Counted from the stretch's first letter, positions 46,939 to 58,935 are shown. The stretch: 64,000 nucleotides of DNA from Lycium barbarum (GCF_019175385.1 NC_083340.1:19108336-19172335), one strand, 5' to 3'. Numbers and translations: made by a program. Notes: generated by a model not told the origin, from the sequence alone.

Positions 46939-47438
46939 ATTATGAACATCGCTGCTGAAATTTTATTTAGAAGGAAGAGTTGATTTCCCGTGGCTGTACA
47001 AAACGATGACGAAGAGGTAGTGGTAGAGGAATGGGGGGAAAATAAATAAAAAGTTGAAAATATTACATTTCACATTTCACGCGCTCAGTTTTATGTTACT
47101 ATCAACAATGTTTCCATGTCAGCATAAGGTGTTTAATCGGCACATTTTAATTGAATTTGAAGTGGCTAATAGGAACAAGGTTAGTTGAGTTGCCAAAATG
47201 GAAAATTGCACCAACTTTAAGTGACCTTTTAAAAAAAATATTGCTTAACACATATACTAGCTAGTAAGTTATCCCATCAAGAATGGGTCTAATTACCCGT
47301 ATTAAAATGAATTTTATGATTGTGGCAGATTTTCCTTGTATTAGGCACAACAAAAAATTCATTATAAAGCAACATTGCTATCAGTTTTAATCTACCATTT
47401 TATTTTTGAGCTTGCCGAAACTTATTTCTTGCTTTACA
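46939..47438 (+). other. Spacer and promoter region of the BAHD pseudogene
   Basis: No gene is seen. 'cattataaagcaac' near 47360, about 80 bp before the BAHD ATG, is a plausible TATA box. The rest is AT-rich. Confidence 0.4.
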
Positions 47439-47888
47439 ATGGAACAACTCCCTTCCTCCCCTTCAGCACTTTCAGTGATACGACGTGAGTCTGATTTAAC
47501 CGTTCCAGCAACAGCTACTCCTCGAGAAATAAAGCATTTCTCAGACATAGATGATCCAAGAGTTCTACGTTATCATACATCTATTTTAATATTTTACGAA
47601 CGCAACCCTTCAATGGAAGGGATAGATCCTGCTAAGGTGGTTAAAGATGTATTGTCCAAAACACTAGTATTTTACTATCCATTAGCTGGTAGGCTCATCG
47701 AAGGCCCTAATGGAAAGCTTATGATGAATTGTAAGGGTGAAGGAATATTGTTTACAGAAGCCTATGCAGATGTGGAGCTTGAAATGCTAGGAGAATCCAT
47801 AAAACCTCCATGTCCATACTTGGAGGATCTGCTCTACAATGTACCAGGTTTTGATGGGATGGTTGATTGCCCTCTTATGTTGATTCAG
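47439..47888 (+). pseudogene. BAHD acyltransferase exon 1 (open)
   Basis: The start is the ATG at 47439 (MEQLPSSPSALSVIRR). An upstream in-frame ATG at 47406 adds eleven residues not expected in the family. Family marks include SDIDDPRVLRYHTSI, KTLVFYYPLAGRL and the CKGEG turn. The frame is intact to the donor CAG/GTATTT at 47888/47889; reading on into the intron gives an early stop. Confidence 0.93.
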
Positions 47889-47995
47889 GTATTTTACATA
47901 CACCTTAGTCCTTAGCAACAGAATTATAAGTAACTAATATCTTATTTTTTCAACTTAACTATTATTTTGGGTAAATTATACTTCTACATTGTTTA

Positions 47996-48247
47996 CTCCC
48001 CCAAGTTAAAAAAGAGTGTCCACTTAGCCTTTAGTTTTTGGTTAAAAAAGAGTGTTCCCTTACCAAATCAAGAAACAATTAATTTTATTTTTCCAGATCT
48101 GTCCTTATTAAGTGTTAAGTAACCAAATCTCAATACCTATTTAATCAGGGATAATTTAGTCAAATTATCTATTTTTGCGTAGGAGTTAGTATTTTCTTCA
48201 GAGGTGTGTAAATGACAAAATGAACACTCTTTTTAAACTGGAGGGAA
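47996..48247. mobile_element. Stowaway-like MITE copy 1 (252 bp) in the BAHD intron
   Basis: It starts CTCCCCCAAGTT and ends AAACTGGAGGGAA, flanked by TA on each side (47994-47995 and 48248-48249). It shares its whole length with the copy at 62046-62297 in the same orientation, at roughly 80% identity by eye. Confidence 0.85.
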
Positions 48248-49331
48248 TACTTGTTTTTGCAGTATCAACCTACTATTTCTATCAATGCATAGAACTTGTA
48301 CTAACTTTTCTATTAACGTTTGACAAGGTTTGAATGAAAAAGAAAATACATTTGACTTTTTAAAGTAGAGACGATTAATGGAAAAAAGTAAATCGAGAAG
48401 AAAAAAAAATATCCCTCATCTCATACTACTCTCTCGATACACAATCTAATGTTTTGAAAAAATAACAATACAAAAATTTCTCATATCAAATTCAAGAGAC
48501 CAAACACTTGTATCATTCAATCATTACCCACCACTTCAGCCATTAACACCTGCCACACAACTTACTAGACATAATTCTTTAATTATTTAAGATGAAAAAT
48601 GTAAACATGGGTAGAGTAATGGCTAAAGTTAGCAGGGGGAGTTTGCTAAAAGGCCACTCTCAACACTTATTTAGGTAAAAGGCCATAAGTCTAAAAGAAT
48701 TGGCTAAAAGGCCACTATTTATGACATCATCAAATGAAGTCTCCCAAGTTGTCAACCCTAGACCCACAGTTTTAAAAAATACAAAGCATCCCCCCAACCA
48801 CCAACATTTAATTACCCCAATTGGAGCAGCCGAAATTTTTTTTGTTCCCCCCAAAAACTCAAAAGTCGAAGCTCCCCATTTTTTGCACTTTTTCGATCCC
48901 GTTTCCGACCAAATTTTTGGCTTTTCATCTGAAAATCAGTCCCAAATGAAGGATTTCTTCCCTACTTCAGTCATTGTAACTTAAACCTCTTAGAAATCAT
49001 TGAAAAGAAGCTCGAATTATTTTCACCATTGTTGTCAAAGCTCAATTATCAGGTACAAATTCTGTCCGCGTCTACTGGTAATGGAGTTCGTTTTGGGTTC
49101 TAAATCCTCTTGTGGAGTCAATTCTCCATTAAAAAAGGTGTGTCCCTGCTTTTTTTTTGGTCGGGACCTGGTACTGTTGTATGTCTAGTCATCTACTAAT
49201 TATAGACCATAGCAATAGTCTATTATATCTTTAGTATAGCGTCGATTAGAGAATATGTTATAGTAGGTGGTGATTACATGGGTGAATGGGTGGAGACCCC
49301 AAAATGTTGGAATTGAAATTCTTCGAGCAAG

Positions 49332-51488
49332 GTGATAGTGCCGATCGATGTGCGTCGCAATGGTATGTATAACGATTTGGTTGAGAGCGTAAAGGAAAGC
49401 AGGCAGTTAGATTATGAGCTCAGCGACTTGCGCATTAGTTATATGATTAATGGTCTGCCCGCTAGGGGAAAAGCTCACCCTTCTTTTATAACGAAGGATA
49501 GGCATGTGGTATTGTATATGCTTGATGTTGCTGCTGATGGTTGTAGACCTGTTTTGAGAATAAATGTTGTCGAGAGGTCTCAGGCAGCGCCAACATCAGC
49601 AGCACCACCCCCACCCCCACAGCAGCCAGTCGATGCAAATTCAATGCAAAATGAGAGCATGGGTGATCATTCAATGGATACAGATGATCATGATATTGAT
49701 GTCGAAGAGTGTGATGGGCAGCCTAGTGGATCACAAACCAACCATGTCTTCAATGATGGAACTGATTTTTACATCGGGAAAACATTCCATAGCAAGGAAT
49801 ATTTAAAAAGTTTGTTGAAGAAAGCTGCAATAAAGAGTCCGTTCGGTTTTGTACCGATCAAGAGTAATATCAAATACTATAAGGTGGAATGCACATCTCC
49901 TAATTGTGGTTGGATGTTGCGGTGTAGTAAGTACGAGAGCTCGGCTAGGGTTCACATTTAAAAGTACGTTGGGGAGCACACTTGTGGTGTTGAACATGTT
50001 ACGAGCCTTCATAAGCATATCTCGTCACATGTTATTGCATCAGTCTTGATGAATGACTATATTGAAAACAAAAGGGCATCGGAAAAGGAGATCCAGAGGA
50101 CGGTTTTCAAGGAGTTTCATTGTAAATCGAGCTACTGGAAGTGTTGAAAGGCTGGTATAATTGCTAAGAACTTTAGGGGGATACCGGAGCACGGGTATGG
50201 TTGCTTACCAGCTTATTCTTACATAGTTGAGAGTCTAAATTCGGGTTCTAGAATTTGTATCAGGCTTGCGAATGACAACAACTTTTTCGTGTCTTAAGCA
50301 GCTTGCATTCGAGGATACACCCACATGAGAAAGGTTATTCCCGTTGATGGCACACATTTATACGGCAAGTACGAGGGTGTCTTGTTGTCTTCCACCGCAC
50401 AGGATACTGAGAACCATGTATATCCTATTGCATTTTGCATTGTGGACAAGGAGTGTGATGATTCTTAGACCTACTTCTTCCAGCAGCTCAAGTTTATAAT
50501 CGTCGATGAACTATACTTGTGCATCATCTCTGATAGACACAAGAGTATAGCCAACGGTATTTCCAGGACATATGATCATGCTCACCATGGACTTTGCATG
50601 AAGCATCTTTCTGAAAACCTCTGAAAGAATTTCTAATGTGGAGATTCTCTTCATACATACTTTAATGCAGCAAAAACATATGGTTACGAGGAGTTCGATG
50701 AACATTTTCAGCAATTCAGGGATAAAAGCCCTGAAACTCAGTGCCTTGAGTTTGAGATTGGATTTGAAAAGTGGAGTAGGGCACATTTTCCAACCAACAG
50801 GTACGATGTTCTCATCACAAACATTGCTGAGTCGCTCAACTTAATATTGAGAGATAAAAGAGAGTACCCCGTGTCTGCTATATTCACTTCAATTTCTAGG
50901 AGGTTTGCTGAAATATTCAGGTAGAGGCGTATAGATATCGGCGATCCAAATAATATATTTGTGCCTTCGGCTGAAATAACATTAAGGGAAAAGATGACTG
51001 AGAGCGATTCCTTATTTGTCAGTCATATAAATGGGGATGCCGTCGAGTTCACCATTATCGGCCGTGGCAGAACTGCCAAAGTCAATCTACTGAACAAAAC
51101 ATGTTCTTGTAGAGAGTATGAATTGGTGAAATTACCGTGCGCTCGCGCCATGGCAGCCTTGAGATTAAAGTATGGAAATGGATATGGTTCAAGCATCTAC
51201 AAGTATTCTTCACCGATATATAAAGTTCAACCTTACATCCTTGTATTTGCTAAAACTATCAATGTAGTCCCTCCAGAGTTTGAATGGGTTGTGCCGGAGG
51301 AGTATGCAAAGATGTACATTGCTCCACCTCCGTATGAGCCCAAACTTGGAAGGAAGAGAATAAAGCGTATCCTTAGCATCGCGGAATCTTTTAAGCCCAA
51401 AGGACGTGTGAATGGGAGGAGAAACAAGTGCTCACTTTGCAAGGGTAGCGGCCACAAGAGAACAACGTGTCGAAATAGAGAGGGATGA
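49332..51488 (+). pseudogene. mudrA-like MULE transposase, nonsense-disrupted
   Basis: A single frame runs through the region, broken only by stops (about 49959, 50145, 50296, 50466, 50631 and 50922). Several sit where the family has tryptophan, so they fit TGG to TGA/TAG changes. Domains: an N-terminal variable part with a proline run; the Mut-type DNA-binding region (FHSKEYLKSLLKKAAIKSPF, CTSPNCGWMLRCSKY); the MULE catalytic region with DGTHLYGKYEGVLLSSTAQD, then ISDRHKSIANGI; a SWIM finger (CSCREYELVKLPCARAMAAL); and a C-terminal knuckle CSLCKGSGHKRTTC. The frame opens on GTG after an upstream region with no clear ATG, so a 5' exon may be missing. Confidence 0.93.
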
Positions 51489-51949
51489 ACTTGATGTATT
51501 TTTCAATGTATTTCATTGCATTTTTCTTGTACTTTGCAGTTTTTGGTTCTTCAAATAAATATTTCAGAGAATTGAATGTCAGTTCAATATTAATCAATTG
51601 TATAATGGTATATAATAAACCACTACTATGTTCTATATATCTACTAGGTATAGTACACAATTAACTTAGAAACTAGTCTACAATAGACCGTGTATATGAT
51701 CTATAATCGCTTTAAAAGCCCAGCGACTGCCGAAGCGCCAAACGTCACGAATAAAAATTCGAAAAGCCTGCAGTTATGTCTAATCAAACCCATATTTAAA
51801 CGCCACCTACATGCGTATTTACACGCGTCACTCATCCATTGGCCGACGGTTCACTAAACCAAGGCGATGAGTCTATAAATTGCCTGAGCCTATTTGAAAA
51901 GTTTATCTCATCACTCTTCATCAAAAACAGTCCCAAAAGTTGATCAAAA

Positions 51950-52126
51950 ATGCCAAGAAGGATAAGAAATAGAGATGCAAACCGTCACCCCCAGTATCGA
52001 GCACCACTTCCTGAGGTGCTAATTCTCATGAATGATTTTCAGAGGCTCTTTAGGGGCCTTGGCGAGGATCGTGAGCGGTTGGAAGCTGCCATCTGCAGAA
52101 TCATACGCATGTTGTTGTGCTTCTAG
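51950..52126 (+). CDS. 58-residue ORF downstream of mudrA, unknown
   Basis: It starts MPRRIRNRDANRHPQYRAPL and ends with a helical stretch (LEAAICRIIRMLLCF). It is preceded by a TATA-like TCTATAAATTGCC at about 51871 and a leader of normal length. No family was recognised. It may be a small accessory gene of the MULE or the first exon of something lost. Confidence 0.45.
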   Translation: MPRRIRNRDANRHPQYRAPLPEVLILMNDFQRLFRGLGEDRERLEAAICRIIRMLLCF

Positions 52127-52410
52127 AGCTCGAGGGTATTGACCCCGATGCTCTGATCACCCCCCCCCCCCCAACCATCCCCCTAGTTTAGTAGTTTTTT
52201 AGTTTATTTTTGTTGGGTGGTGTTTGGGGGGTGTTTTTTTTTTTTTTTTTTAAATCCGCCTATAATAATGAAATCAGCGTTTGTTATGATTTTTGTGTTC
52301 TTTATATTTTCTGCTTTCTGTTGATTTAATGTTGTTTGTTGAGTGGAGTAATAACCAAACAGATAACATATCTATAATAACTACGATTAATAGTCTATTA
52401 TAGACCTCCA
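52127..52410. other. Homopolymer-rich spacer
   Basis: It contains a run of about 14 C (about 52159-52172) and a run of about 20 T (about 52231-52250). No coding sequence. Lengths of both runs may be imprecise. Confidence 0.6.
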
Positions 52411-53672
52411 TGTTGATGATCGATTATAGACCACATAAATAAAGGAGACTGTTTTGGAATGAAAAGCCTGGTGAATGGGCACAAGTGTAAAGCTCGTAAA
52501 AATAATTAAAAAAAAAAGGTCAAACCCCAAACTCAAAAAGAAAAAAAAAATCCCAAACTGCGTAAATCTAAGGGAGCATTGATAGGTCTATCATAGACCA
52601 GCAGTTTACAATAGCCAAAGGGTATAGTATATTGTAGATTACATAATTAGTTATACTCTACTAGTAGTGATATATAAACGAGGACCACTATTTGCCTAAA
52701 AAGACTATAATTAAATTAAATAAAATAAATAAAAAGACTTGATGCTATTTACACAATGTAGTAACATTTTAGTACGTCATATGAGAGTCCTCATTCATTA
52801 TAAACATGATCCAAAGAGCTTTAGAACAAGTAATGGTCCTTAATCATCAAATATTTGCCTAAAAGGCTATAATTAAATAAAATAAAATAAATAAAAATAC
52901 TTGATGCTATTTTAACACTATATTAGCACTTAATTATTATAATTAGAGTCCCCATCCATTATACACATGATCCAAAGAGCTTTTAGAACAACTAATGGTA
53001 ATCATAACACTACTATCCAATAAGTCTGACAATAAGCTAATATTCTCAAAGCACAACCTTATTCCAAGGACAACCGTTAGTTCTAAAAGCTCTTTGGATC
53101 ATGTGTATAATGGATGGGGACTCTCATAATAATAATAATCAAGTGTTATATAGTGTTAAAATAGAATCAAGTATTTTTATTTATTTTATTTAATTTAATT
53201 ATAGCCTTTTTAGGCAAATATTTGATGATTAAGGACCATTACTTGTTCTAAAGCTCTTTGGATCATGTGTATAATGGATGGGGACTCTCATATGATGTAT
53301 TAAAGTGTTACTACATTGTTTAAATAGCATCAAGTCTTTTTATTTATTTTATTTTATTTAATTATAGCCTTATTAGGCAAATAGGGGTCCTAGTTTATAT
53401 ATCACTACCAGTAGAGTATAGACCAACTATGTAATCTACAATATACTATACCCTTTGGCTATTGTAAACTACTGGTCTATGATAGACCTATCCACGCTCC
53501 CTTAGATTTACGTAGTTTAGGATTTTTTTTTTCTTTTTGAGTTTGGTGTTTGGGGTCTGAGTTTTTTTTTTTAAAATTATTTTTACGAGCTTTACACTTG
53601 TGCCAATTTACCAGGCTTCTCATTCCAAAACAGTCCCCTTTATTTATGTGGTCTATAATCGATCATCAACAT
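52411..53672. repeat. 1.26-kb palindrome (arms about 580 bp) inside the MULE
   Basis: The left arm 52411-52988 pairs with the right arm 53081-53672 as reverse complements, with modest divergence. The loop is about 92 bp. The outer ends are ATGTTGATGATCGATTATAG and its inverse. Each arm itself holds two related units of about 150 bp (gatccaaagagcttt...cttgatgctattt). A third partial direct copy lies at 53682-53760. 'tctataatagacc'-like phrases recur both inside and outside. There is no ORF. A transcript would form a long RNA hairpin. Confidence 0.92.
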
Positions 53673-54089
53673 AAATTATAGTCAAATATTTGATGATTAA
53701 GGACCATTACTTGTTCTAAAGCTCTTTGGATCATGTGTATAATGGATGGGGACTTTCAAGTCTTTTTATTAATTTATGTTAATATCACTACCAGTAGAGT
53801 ATTGACCAACCATGCAATCCATAATATACTTTATAGATCAGGTATTTGTTTGGTGATTAATCGACCAACTTGGTCTATAATAGACCAAAGCTTGTGGATA
53901 TTTCGACTTAGCATTATTTCGACAAACGGAATTTTTTACAATGGTAATAAAATCAGAATTTTAAACTTACAACGGTAACATTTAGCTTCACCACGTATAA
54001 AACAGACCCAAAATGCCAAAACTCCTCCATTGTCAAAAACTCCTCCATTGTCTCTTCCCTTCATCAAATTCTTTCATCAAAATCACAAA

Positions 54090-54532
54090 ATGCCTCAGCT
54101 ATCCGAAACATCTCAAACAAATAAACCCAACAAATGTTTCTGCGGTGACAACGCTGTCTTGAGGACATCACGCACCCCAAAGAATCCAGGTCGCAGATTC
54201 TTTACTTGTGCAGTTGGAACTGTGAGTTTCTAGTTCCTAAGGTTTTTTTTTACGTGGTTTCACTATAAAAGTCTCTAATTGATTGGCGTTTTGTTTAGGA
54301 AGATGGTGGTTGCGACTATTTCAGGTTTATTGAACCCCGTCCCGATAGAGTAGCAAAGAAATCTCAAAAGAGCCCAGGAGGATCTAACTCAGCACAATCT
54401 AGATTTATACTCAAGTTTGAAATGCAGCAAAGGCTCAACGAAGCTGAAGAACAGAGGGATCACTTGATAGTTCAGCTGAGAGACAACGAAATAGAGAGGG
54501 ATGAACTCAAACAAAAAGTTGGTGGTGGCTGA
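54090..54532 (+). pseudogene. GRF-type zinc-finger gene, two exons, C-terminus frameshifted
   Basis: Exon 1, 54090-54221 (ATG in good context; an alternative ATG is at 54030), donor GTGAGT. Exon 2 starts at 54299 after TTTAG, phase 0. The joined protein shows the GRF finger: CFCGDNAVLRTSRTPKNPG, then RRFFTCAVGTEDGGCDYFRF. A coiled coil follows (LNEAEEQRDHLIVQLRD). The frame stops at 54530-54532, but the next frame continues AEEQRDQLLCASLAMLYLLF, the C-terminal hydrophobic helix usual for these plant proteins, so a one-base change in the A-run near 54514 truncated it. GRF genes of this layout often sit within MULEs. The function is unknown, probably nucleic-acid binding. Confidence 0.82.
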
Positions 54533-54639
54533 AGAACAGAGGGATCAATTGTTGTGTGCTTCATTAGCAATGTTATATTTGCTATTTGGAAATGTGTAAT
54601 GGGTCTGTACACTACTAAAAAAATGGAAAAAACCGTTGA

Positions 54640-55145
54640 CAAAAACCGACGTCAAGCGTCGGTTTTTTTAACCAAACCGACGGGAAACCGACATTTTAAC
54701 GTCCGCCGGTTTTCATAGCCTCGCTTTCAGAAAACCGACGGACAACGTCGGTTTTTACCGACGGACAACATCGGTTACGTAGTCCGTCGGGTTTTATTCA
54801 AATATTTTTAAAAATTAAAAAAAATTAAAAAAACCGACGGACAGGGTCGGTTTTATTAAATTCAGATTTTTTATCTTATATATAAATAATATATATTTTA
54901 TGAAAAAAAATGACGCACTGCGTCGGTTTTTTATATAATTTTTTTTATTTTAATTATAAAACCGACACAGTGAGTCGGTTTTTTTATAAAATATAAGCAT
55001 TAATTCCAGAAAACCGACGGACAGAGTCGGTTTCTGGAAAATTTGCAAAATTAATTTCCAGAAAACCGACGGACAGAGTCGGTTTTCTGGAAAATCTGCA
55101 AAATTAATTTCCAGAAAACCGACGGACAGAGTCGGTTTTCCGTTG
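54640..55145. repeat. CACTA subterminal repeat region (left)
   Basis: About a dozen copies of AAACCGAC(G)G/CCGTCGGTTT, many as inverted pairs of the form ACCGACGGACAGAGTCGGT. Three near-identical units occur at about 55010-55145. They probably serve as transposase-binding sites. The matching right region spans 58553-58935. Confidence 0.92.
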
Positions 55146-55455
55146 GTTTTCTGGAAAATTTCCAGCATGCAAATCATGCATTTTCTGCAACCACACCTGC
55201 ACAGAAACCAGTACCAAAAGCTGCTCAGAAACCAGTAACAAAAGCTGCTCAAAACTAGCATTAAAATGCTCCAAATCAATTCTAAAAGAGCTACAACACA
55301 TAAAATCATCCTAAGTAATAATAAAACACATCAAACACTATCTAAACACATCAAATACGATCTAAATAAACCTTCAAAGTTCAGAAATATTTAAATGACC
55401 AACCAAAAGTACCATTAACTAGTTTTAACATAAGTCCATTATTAAATTCAAACTA

Positions 55456-57221
55456 CTACAACTGATCATCCGGTGTTTGGGCTATGAAATCACCGTCATC
55501 ATCATCTTCTGGGTCAGAGGGGGGGGGGGGGGGGGGAGGAGAAGGGGACACCCCAAAACGTCCACATGCGATGTGGCTTTTAACTTGTGCCATTAGCAAT
55601 TCAATATTCGCTTTCATGGTGTTACTTTCCTCAACTCTTCTTGCCTCAGTTTCAGCTAATTTCCTATTAAGTTCAGCAATTTGCAACGCCATAGCTGCGA
55701 CCTGAACATCATCAACTCCCTCGGCTTGTCGAGAAGACCCTTCACCTCGCAATCCTAACCGAAGGCGACTTAAGTTGTTCCTTGGGCCTAGACCGTACGC
55801 TCTACCCTTTTGTACTCCCCCAACTGCTCTACACCAAAAATCTATCTCTAATTCCGGTGGAGGACGGCTCGGATGCTCAGGCTGAGTTTGGCTGTACTGG
55901 TCCACATGATCCATATATTGCCTCTGTATATTAAAAAATGAAACTTAGTATATAACGAATATATCATAATTAAACTTATATATAATTACTTAAATAATAA
56001 AATTATCACTTACATAGGAATCACGAGCCCTGTCCTCAACCCATAAGGTCGGATTCGACTCCTGCTTCTTCTTTTTTGTGTAGGTCTTTAGGAATAGCTG
56101 ATCCTGAGTTGGCATCTGTCCCGTAGCTTTTTTCTGCAAAAAAAAAAAAAAAAAGTTAAACATAAAATTAATAGCTCAATAATGATATATTGATCGTAGG
56201 TAACTTTAAAAGTATAAAATTACTTACCATTGTCCTAGCCACGTGCCCCTGACTTCTTGCACCCGCAGTGTGCAAAGAGCCACCTTTATGGGATGCACGA
56301 GCAGCCTTTGCCTGCTCAGACTTGGCGATAAACTCAGGAGTTTGCCAATATGCCTTAAGTTTCTCCCACTGTTCAGCGTTTAGCCATTGGGGCATCGTCA
56401 TATACCTTCTAGCCCTCGAAAACCAATCAGACAACCTTGCACTCCCCTTCTTCTCAAAGTTTGCAGCAACCCTCTATCATTGTCCATTGGATCCCATGTA
56501 CAATACATCTGCAAATCAAATAGCTAATGTTAGATGATTTATATAAAAGTAAATTCAAGTTATAAAATGTATAATAAGATGCATACGTTAAACTCTCTAA
56601 ACATAGCCTGTCGAGTATCATATGGGATTTCAGTCCATGAAGTATAAAAATGATTGCCATAAAGCCTCCGAACAACATCCAGTATGACTTTTGTATATCA
56701 TTGTCCATTGGATCCCATGTACAATACATCTGCAAATCAAATAGCTAATGTTAGATGATTTATATAAAAGTAAATTCAAGTTATAAAATGTATAATAAGA
56801 TGCATACGTTAAACTCTCTAAACATAGCCTGTCGAGTATCATATGGGATTTCAGTCCATGAAGTATAAAAATGATTGCCATAAAGCCTCCGAACAACATC
56901 CAGTATGACTTTTGTAGTGTCGTGATCTGGATAGAACCTGCAGTTAAAAAATTTAATTCATATTAGATTAAGATGAAAAAAAAAACGTTAGGAAAACTTA
57001 ATAAAAGACAATCTTACCCAACTCCCTCAGGCACGATGAAAATCCGACCTATCGCATCTCTATCTCCCGGCTGTAAACCATGATGTATCGGTCCCTGTAT
57101 AGGAGCCGGTGCAGGTGCAGGTGCAGGAGCAGGAGCAGGTGCAGGAGGACGACGATGGGTCTGAGACTGGTTGGATGGCAGTGACTCAGGCTCAGAGCTG
57201 CTATCTCTAAGGCGCAAATTA
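55456..57221 (-). pseudogene. Plant transposase Ptta/En/Spm (Transposase_24-type) gene of the CACTA element
   Basis: Five exons can be placed with GT..AG borders: 57221-57018 (LRDSSSEPE, an Ala-Pro repeat, IGRIFIVPEG), 56937-56808 (TKVILDVVRRLYGNHFYTSW, TRQAMFREFN), 56508-56228 (SARLSDWFSRARRY, HTAGARSQGHVARTM), 56133-56014 (KKATGQMPTQDQLFLKTYTK) and 55923-55456 (YGLGPRNNLSRL, a coiled coil, a Pro run, an acidic end). These match the TnpA-like second protein of plant CACTA elements. A 221-bp tandem duplication repeats parts of exons 2 and 3, and a one-base shift near 56467 breaks exon 3, so it is a pseudogene. Confidence 0.87.
56476..56916 (-). repeat. 221-bp exact tandem duplication spanning CACTA exons 2-3
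   Basis: Copies 56476-56696 and 56697-56916 are identical by eye, covering the 5' part of exon 3, the intron and most of exon 2. The lack of divergence indicates a recent event or an assembly effect. Confidence 0.95.
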
Positions 57222-57224
57222 CTG

Positions 57225-57555
57225 CAATAGACAACTTAGAATGCTGACTCCCTACCCAAAGTGGATGACTAGCCTCTTCTAATTCTTGATAGAAGCGCAT
57301 TGCTTCTTCATTAGGAGGTTTCTCAAAATTTTGCTCAGGTTCAAACCCAGACTGTACGCCAAAAGCATCATTAACCATATCATTAACTCTATCATATTGG
57401 ACGTGACTATATTCCTGCGACACACTACTTTCACCGACAACCATATTGTAAAATATACCATTGACCCCATCTGTCTCTCCATGATCAGTCCAAACATAAT
57501 ATTTTTGCTTAAACCCACGACTATATAAATGAACCCTAACCACAATCCCAACCAT
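57225..57555 (-). pseudogene. CACTA TNPD-type transposase, N-terminal fragment only
   Basis: The frame begins MVGIVVRVHLYSRGFKQKYY with VWTDHGE. It reaches PNEEAMRFYQELEEASHPLW and SQHSKLS, the segment that leads into the Transposase_21 core of TNPD. It then breaks directly into an intron acceptor (TTGCAG) of the following Transposase_24 gene. About 2 kb or more of TNPD is therefore missing. Confidence 0.78.
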
Positions 57556-58552
57556 TTCTAACTTTGGATTCTCAATAACAATTCTAACTTTAATAATTTA
57601 TAAATTCTAACTTTAATAATTTGTAAATTCTAACTTTAATATAATTTTGAAAAGCACAATCCCAACGAATTCTAACTTTGAATTCTCAATAACAATTCTA
57701 ACTTTAATAACTTATGGATTCTAACTTTAATTCTAAAAATTGAAAAGTAAGTCTAGTCAAATAAAGTCTACATTTTAGTTTTGAGGTTATAGAAATATTA
57801 TAACTTAATAATTCTAACATAACTTAATAATTCTAACTTAATTTGAAAAGCACAATTCCAACCAATTCTAAAAATTGAAAAGTAAATCTAGAGAAATAAA
57901 ATCTACATTTTAGTATTGAGGTTATAGAAATACTATAACATAACAATTCTAACTTTGAAAAGCACAATCTCAATCAATTCTAATTTAGAATGATCAATAA
58001 CAATTCTAATAACTTATGGAATTCTAACAAAAAGCACAATCCAACAAAAAAAAAACTAGTCAAATAATTAAAGTATATATTTTTGCACATATTCAACATC
58101 AACAATATTACAAAGAATGATAACTAAGCTAACACAAATACATTGACAAAGAATATGAAATATAGCACAATCTCAACCTAAAAAAAAATGACAAGTAAAT
58201 TAAACTAGGCAAATAAAGTTTACATTTTTTTTTTCACAAATTCAACATTAATAACATTGCAAATGATGTTTAACAAAGCTAAATAGACGAGCATTAGGCT
58301 TAAAATCTACAAATAAAACTAAGATTAAAAGAATTTTAAATGCCCTAATTTAAGAGAAACTAACCTTCAAAATGGGTTTGGGGTAGGGGGGAAGGGGCTG
58401 CGCAGGCAGCGGCGTTGCGCGGCGGCGAAATGGGAGGTGGCGTCGGGCGGAGGGGAGGGGGGCGGCGGGTAGGGTTTGGGGAGAGTGGGGTTTAATTTTG
58501 AAGAGGGATAGCTGAAATGGGAAAGAATCCCGCTGCTGTCAATTTATAGGAA
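57556..58552 (-). other. CACTA 5' leader: AT-rich repeats and a GC-rich promoter-proximal block
   Basis: At 57560-58030 the phrase 'aattctaacttta(ataa)' recurs many times. 58375-58500 is G-rich on the plus strand (CGGCGTTGCGCGGCGGCG), unlike its surroundings, and probably marks the transcription start region of the element. There is no clear ORF. Confidence 0.5.
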
Positions 58553-58935
58553 AAACCGACGGACAAAACCGACTCTGTCCGTCGGTTTTTTCCACACATT
58601 TGACCGGATTTTGACCCCAAAAATTAAAAAAAAAAAAAAAACGAAACCGACACTGTCCGTCGGTTTCTTCAAAAAAAATTGTTTATTATTTTTTTAAAAA
58701 ACAAAATGAATTGTATATTATTTATAATATTTTTTAAAATAAAACCGACGTTAAACCGACGTTTGGCGGAATTATATTTTCAAAATTCTGCCAAAAAAAC
58801 CGACGTTGTCCGTCGGTTTTCTGATTAAAATAATTTAAAATAATTAAAAATACAAAAAACCGACTCTGTGAGTCAGTTTTCCGTCGGTTTTTTGAAACGA
58901 CCCAGTGCGTCGGTTTTTGATCCGTCGATTTTTAG
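58553..58935. repeat. CACTA subterminal repeat region (right)
   Basis: The same AAACCGAC motif and inverted pairs as the left end (for example CCGACGGACAAAACCGACTC), leading to the terminal repeat. Confidence 0.92.

Noticed and set aside
52159..52250. C14 and T20 runs as a regulatory or G-quadruplex signal
   Set aside because: Single homopolymers are common sequencing and assembly trouble spots; no structured G-run pattern is present.
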